A stretch of 64,000 bases of DNA from CAWJKP01 sp963843465 (GTDB lineage Bacteria; Planctomycetota; Planctomycetia; Pirellulales; Thermoguttaceae). Below the pieces are notes generated by a model. The model did no database searches, had not been told where the DNA came from, and saw only the letters and a list, made by a program, of their open reading frames with translations. Location: contig CAWJKP010000004.1 of the NCBI GenBank assembly GCA_963843465.1, positions 496,001-560,000 on the forward strand, written 5' to 3'. This document shows, piece after piece, positions 61,250 through 64,000 of the stretch (the stretch's first letter is position 1; each line of letters opens with the position of its first letter). The translations under genes and the position numbers were made by a program.

Positions 61250-62572
61250 ATGTTCAATCGCCTCGGACGCGCATCCTTCGTTGGAGCTTCGCTTCTTTCC
61301 CTTCTGGCAGGGCTCACTGTGGTTTCGGTGCAAGCCCAAGAGTCCCCCGCCAATGTCGCCTTTTCCGCTCAGCCGGCGTCCAACGTGTACCACATCACGC
61401 TTGACGAGGCCAAGCAGCGGGCGCTGGGCAACAGCAAGCTCAGGCAACTGGCCCTTTACAACGTCCAGGCCAAGGGGGAAGCAGTCTATGTGGCCGAGTC
61501 GGACTATTACCCGAAAGTGCTGGCTAATTTTACCGGATTCCACTTTGATAGTCCGTTGGGAAAAGTGCTTACGCCCGGCATAATCCCCGTTTCTCCCATC
61601 GCCGTTAACGTCGTCAACCAAGACCTGGGACTGACGACTGTGACCGCATTACAGCCGATTACCGCCCTGCTCAAGGTCCGTCAGGCGGTCAAAGCTGCCG
61701 ATGCCGATCAGCAGATCGCTCGCTCCCAGGTCGAGGAAGCGGACCGCGCCATCGCCAGCGGCGTGGAGCAACTCTATTGTGGCCTGCTGGCGGCCGACAA
61801 GATCCTCGTGGGCGCCCAGGCCGCTGCCGCCGCTGCCGCCGCCGCGCAGCAAATGGCAGCCGGCCAGCCGTTGAGCATCGAAGCCCAGATCGTCGCCGTG
61901 GAGGGGAAACAAGCGATCCAGGCGGTTGCGAGTCAACAGGCCGACTTGCAGGAGCAGTTGAATGGGCTCTTGGGTCTACCATTGTGCACCGGCTTGGAAC
62001 TGGTGGATCTACCGTCTTTGAGTCCAACGGTCACGTCCGCGGACCAGGCGATCAGCCTTGCGCTGGCCAACAACCCGGCGATTCTTCAAGCCGACTGGAC
62101 CGCCGCCAAGGCGGAGGCGGGTGTGAAGGTGGCGAAGGTCGACTGGCTGCCGGATGTCGCCCTGCTGGGAGGTTACGTCAACAACGACGGCATCAACGTG
62201 ATTCAGCACAACGTCAGCTATGTAGCTCTCACGGCAAACATGCCCCTCTTCGAGGGATTCAAACGGATCCACGCGGTGCGTGAGGCGGAGGCGGTGGTCG
62301 CGATGGCCCGGATGAAAGCATTCCAGACGCGGGACGAAGTCCGCTTGAAAGCCCGCAAGGCTTACCGCGAGTTCTACGAGGCCATGCAAGCGAACCAGAC
62401 AGCCCAGGAAATGGTCCTGGTCCGCAAGGAGGCCCAACGGAAGGCCGCCACTGCTGACGACGCCATCAAGGCCGCCAGCGAGCTCATGAAAGCCCAGGCC
62501 GGCGTCGTGCAGGCCGAGGCCACCTACCGCGTGGCTTACGCGAAGCTGTTGAATGTCGTGGGTTTGCAGTAG
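61250..62572 (+). CDS. TolC-family outer-membrane efflux protein
   Basis: 440 residues from ATG 61250 (GAGGAG upstream); earlier starts are not supported. Signal FVGASLLSLLAGLTVVSVQA. Two OEP repeats with long helices (YHITLDEAKQRALGNSKLRQ, RSQVEEADRAIASGVEQLYC; second half AISLALANNPAILQADWTAA, MPLFEGFKRIHAVREAEAVV). Forms the outer-membrane channel of tripartite efflux or type I secretion. No membrane-fusion or pump gene follows within the window. Confidence 0.9.
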   Translation: MFNRLGRASFVGASLLSLLAGLTVVSVQAQESPANVAFSAQPASNVYHITLDEAKQRALGNSKLRQLALYNVQAKGEAVYVAESDYYPKVLANFTGFHFDSPLGKVLTPGIIPVSPIAVNVVNQDLGLTTVTALQPITALLKVRQAVKAADADQQIARSQVEEADRAIASGVEQLYCGLLAADKILVGAQAAAAAAAAAQQMAAGQPLSIEAQIVAVEGKQAIQAVASQQADLQEQLNGLLGLPLCTGLELVDLPSLSPTVTSADQAISLALANNPAILQADWTAAKAEAGVKVAKVDWLPDVALLGGYVNNDGINVIQHNVSYVALTANMPLFEGFKRIHAVREAEAVVAMARMKAFQTRDEVRLKARKAYREFYEAMQANQTAQEMVLVRKEAQRKAATADDAIKAASELMKAQAGVVQAEATYRVAYAKLLNVVGLQ

Positions 62573-62716
62573 GCTTTGTGGGACGGCCACACTGTCTTAT
62601 GAGGGGCGGAGCCCGCAAAGGCCGGTCGCGGTGCTCGTTGCCCTCCTTCTCCTCGTCTAACCCGCGGTTAACAAACGTCATCCGTTTCACGATCGCCGAT
62701 TCCCCCTGGAAGGCCC

Positions 62717-62875
62717 ACCTGGGGGGTTCCCGGGCATCGTAGCATTGGTATCAAGACAACTCGTCGCAGGCGGGCAGTGATTCTTTGGGTACCAACGGCC
62801 TGCCGGAAGGTTCCTCCCAACGAAAGGACGATCTTGTGCCGAGACTGTGCAGCATGTTGGTTGCCGGCGTTGCTC
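62717..62875 (+). pseudogene. Decayed duplicate of the SnoaL gene 5' region
   Basis: 62815-62875 repeats the SnoaL start (CCAACGAAAGGACGATCT, then GCCGAGACTG and AGCATGTTGGTTGCCGGCG) with the ATG changed to GTG, and 62717-62810 still resembles the bases before that gene (GGGTTCCCG...GGCGGGCxGTG...GGAAGGTT). The coding part stops after ~20 codons. Within the 62573-63000 gap; the remainder shows no gene. Confidence 0.75.
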
Positions 62876-63000
62876 GTCCGGCTCAAGCAGCCTGGACCGG
62901 CCGGTAGTGCGAAGTAAGCCATTCTGTATTGCACGGCCACCGCCGGACCACGCGGGGTGGGCAGCGCCCATCAAAGCACTCCTGAAAGGACAGGCACCGA

Positions 63001-64000
63001 TGAACGCCAGGAACAAGGTTCGTAGGATTCCCTGTAACCACAAGTCGCTTGTGGTCGTAATCGCGGCAGCGACGCTGCTGGGCATTGCGTCGGCAAGTTC
63101 TGCCCAAGTTTTTCGCGGTGCGCGGCGAGTCCCGGCGGAAAGCAACCCGGCCAAGGCGTCTGGGGCTTCGGCTCCGCAAACCTACGGTCAGCCGGGGGCT
63201 CCCGACGCCACGACGACCATTGACGGGAAACGACTCCCGGCGCCCGATCCCAAGTTCGGCGGCGTGATCAGGGAGAACGCCGCGGAGTCGAAGCCCTGGT
63301 GGGCGCCGCGCGTGGTGCCGCCCAAGGGTGCGCCCAACGTGCTGTTGATCATGACCGACGATGTGGGGTTCGGCGCCCGAGCACCTTCGGGGGCGTCGTC
63401 CCCACGCCGGCGTTGGATCGCATCGCCAAGGCGGGACTCCGTTACACCTGTTTCCACTCCACGGCCCTCTGCTCGCCCACGCGCGCGGCCCTGATCACGG
63501 GCCGCAACCACCACTCGGTGGGCTTCGGCGTGGTCTCGGAGCAGTCCACGGGCTTTCCAGGCTACAACAGCATTATCCCCAAAAACGTGACGACGATCGG
63601 CACGATTCTGCGGGACAACGGTTACAGCACCTCGTGGTTCGGCAAGGACCACAACACGCCGACCTACACCGCCAGCCAGGCCGGGCCGTTCGACCAATGG
63701 CCCTTCGGCATGGGATTCGAGTATTTCTACGGCTTCGTCGGCGGCGACACCAGCCAGTGGCAGCCGAACCTGTTCCGCAACACCACGCCCATTTATCCCT
63801 ACGTCGGCAAGCCGGGGTGGAACCTTACGACGGCGATGGCCGACGATGCCATCGATCGGCTCGACGAGGTCAATCAGATCGACCCGAGCAAGCCGTTCTT
63901 CTGTTACTACGTCCCCGGCGGCACCCACGCGCCGCACCATGCCACGCCGCAGTGGATCAAGAAGATCAGCCGGATGCACCTCTTCGACAAAGGCTGGAAC
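63001..64000 (+). CDS. Arylsulfatase, partial and frameshifted
   Basis: ATG 63001 (AAAGGA upstream). Signal KSLVVVIAAATLLGIASASS, Pro/Ala linker, then NVLLIMTDDVGFG, the metal-binding Asp pair. At about 63378 one C is missing from a CCCC run; in the next frame the protein continues APSTFGGVVPTPALDRIAKA, LCSPTRAALITGRNHH with the Cys that is converted to formylglycine (CxPxR), and FGKDHNTPTYTASQAGPFDQ up to the window end. Type I sulfatases are abundant in planctomycetes and cleave sulfated polysaccharides. C-terminus beyond the window. Confidence 0.9.

Overview
The window looks like a chromosomal segment of a high-GC planctomycete, probably Pirellulales-like. The markers are a Ser/Thr kinase with the typical planctomycete N-terminal extension, an arylsulfatase, a mu-protocadherin-like Gly/Ala/Tyr-rich surface protein, DUF4838, DUF3472 and DUF4432 proteins, secreted TAT-type oxidoreductase-like proteins, and a diderm skp-lpxC-lpxA plus BamA set. 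This is inference from gene content; no search was run.

Layout. 0-5.7 kb (minus): partial zinc-ribbon membrane protein, nusB, ribH, a DUF4838 secreted protein, rho, coaE. 5.9-9.5 kb (minus): polytopic membrane protein, GT2 glycosyltransferase, flippase-like protein. 9.7-16 kb: two small planctomycete proteins, a cyclophilin lipoprotein, and an ABC exporter pair preceded by a frameshift-split partner. 16.3-20 kb (plus): skp, lpxC, lpxA and a translationally coupled Gfo/Idh/MocA oxidoreductase. 20.4-24.6 kb: a kinase-TM-FGE/C-type-lectin-like protein and what I read as a decayed diversity-generating retroelement (DGR), invaded by a REP/RAYT element. 24.9-28.7 kb: BamA. 28.7-37 kb: Gly-rich secreted protein, two RluA pseudouridine synthases, DUF4432, dcd, a TAT oxidoreductase-like protein, a methyltransferase. 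37-50 kb (minus): a roughly 3000-residue protein and a roughly 1300-residue relative, built from three homologous beta-rich modules. 50.6-64 kb: EamA transporter, prolyl oligopeptidase, orphan D12 adenine methylase, second TAT protein, CopZ-like metallochaperone, DUF3472, SnoaL, surface protein, TolC, and the start of a sulfatase.

Main discovery. The last 118 bp of the kinase-FGE gene (22837-22954) align without gaps to a non-coding copy at 24369-24486. I count 24 mismatches: 18 fall on the 29 adenines of the downstream copy and only 6 on its 89 other bases. That is the VR/TR signature of a DGR. A truncated ORF between them resembles the N-terminus of the HRDC-type DGR accessory protein and is cut off by a REP array carrying its own RAYT transposase. 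No reverse transcriptase is present in the window.

Second theme. At least eight families of short palindromic repeats are dispersed through the window. Many lie inside coding sequence and are read in frame (kinase, BamA, both giant proteins). Some are read in different frames at different sites of the same gene, so they spread as DNA and not as protein repeats.

Third theme. Seven genes carry single frameshifts, some of them at short homopolymers. This may be assembly or sequencing error or real decay, and it should be resolved before any of these genes is called a pseudogene.
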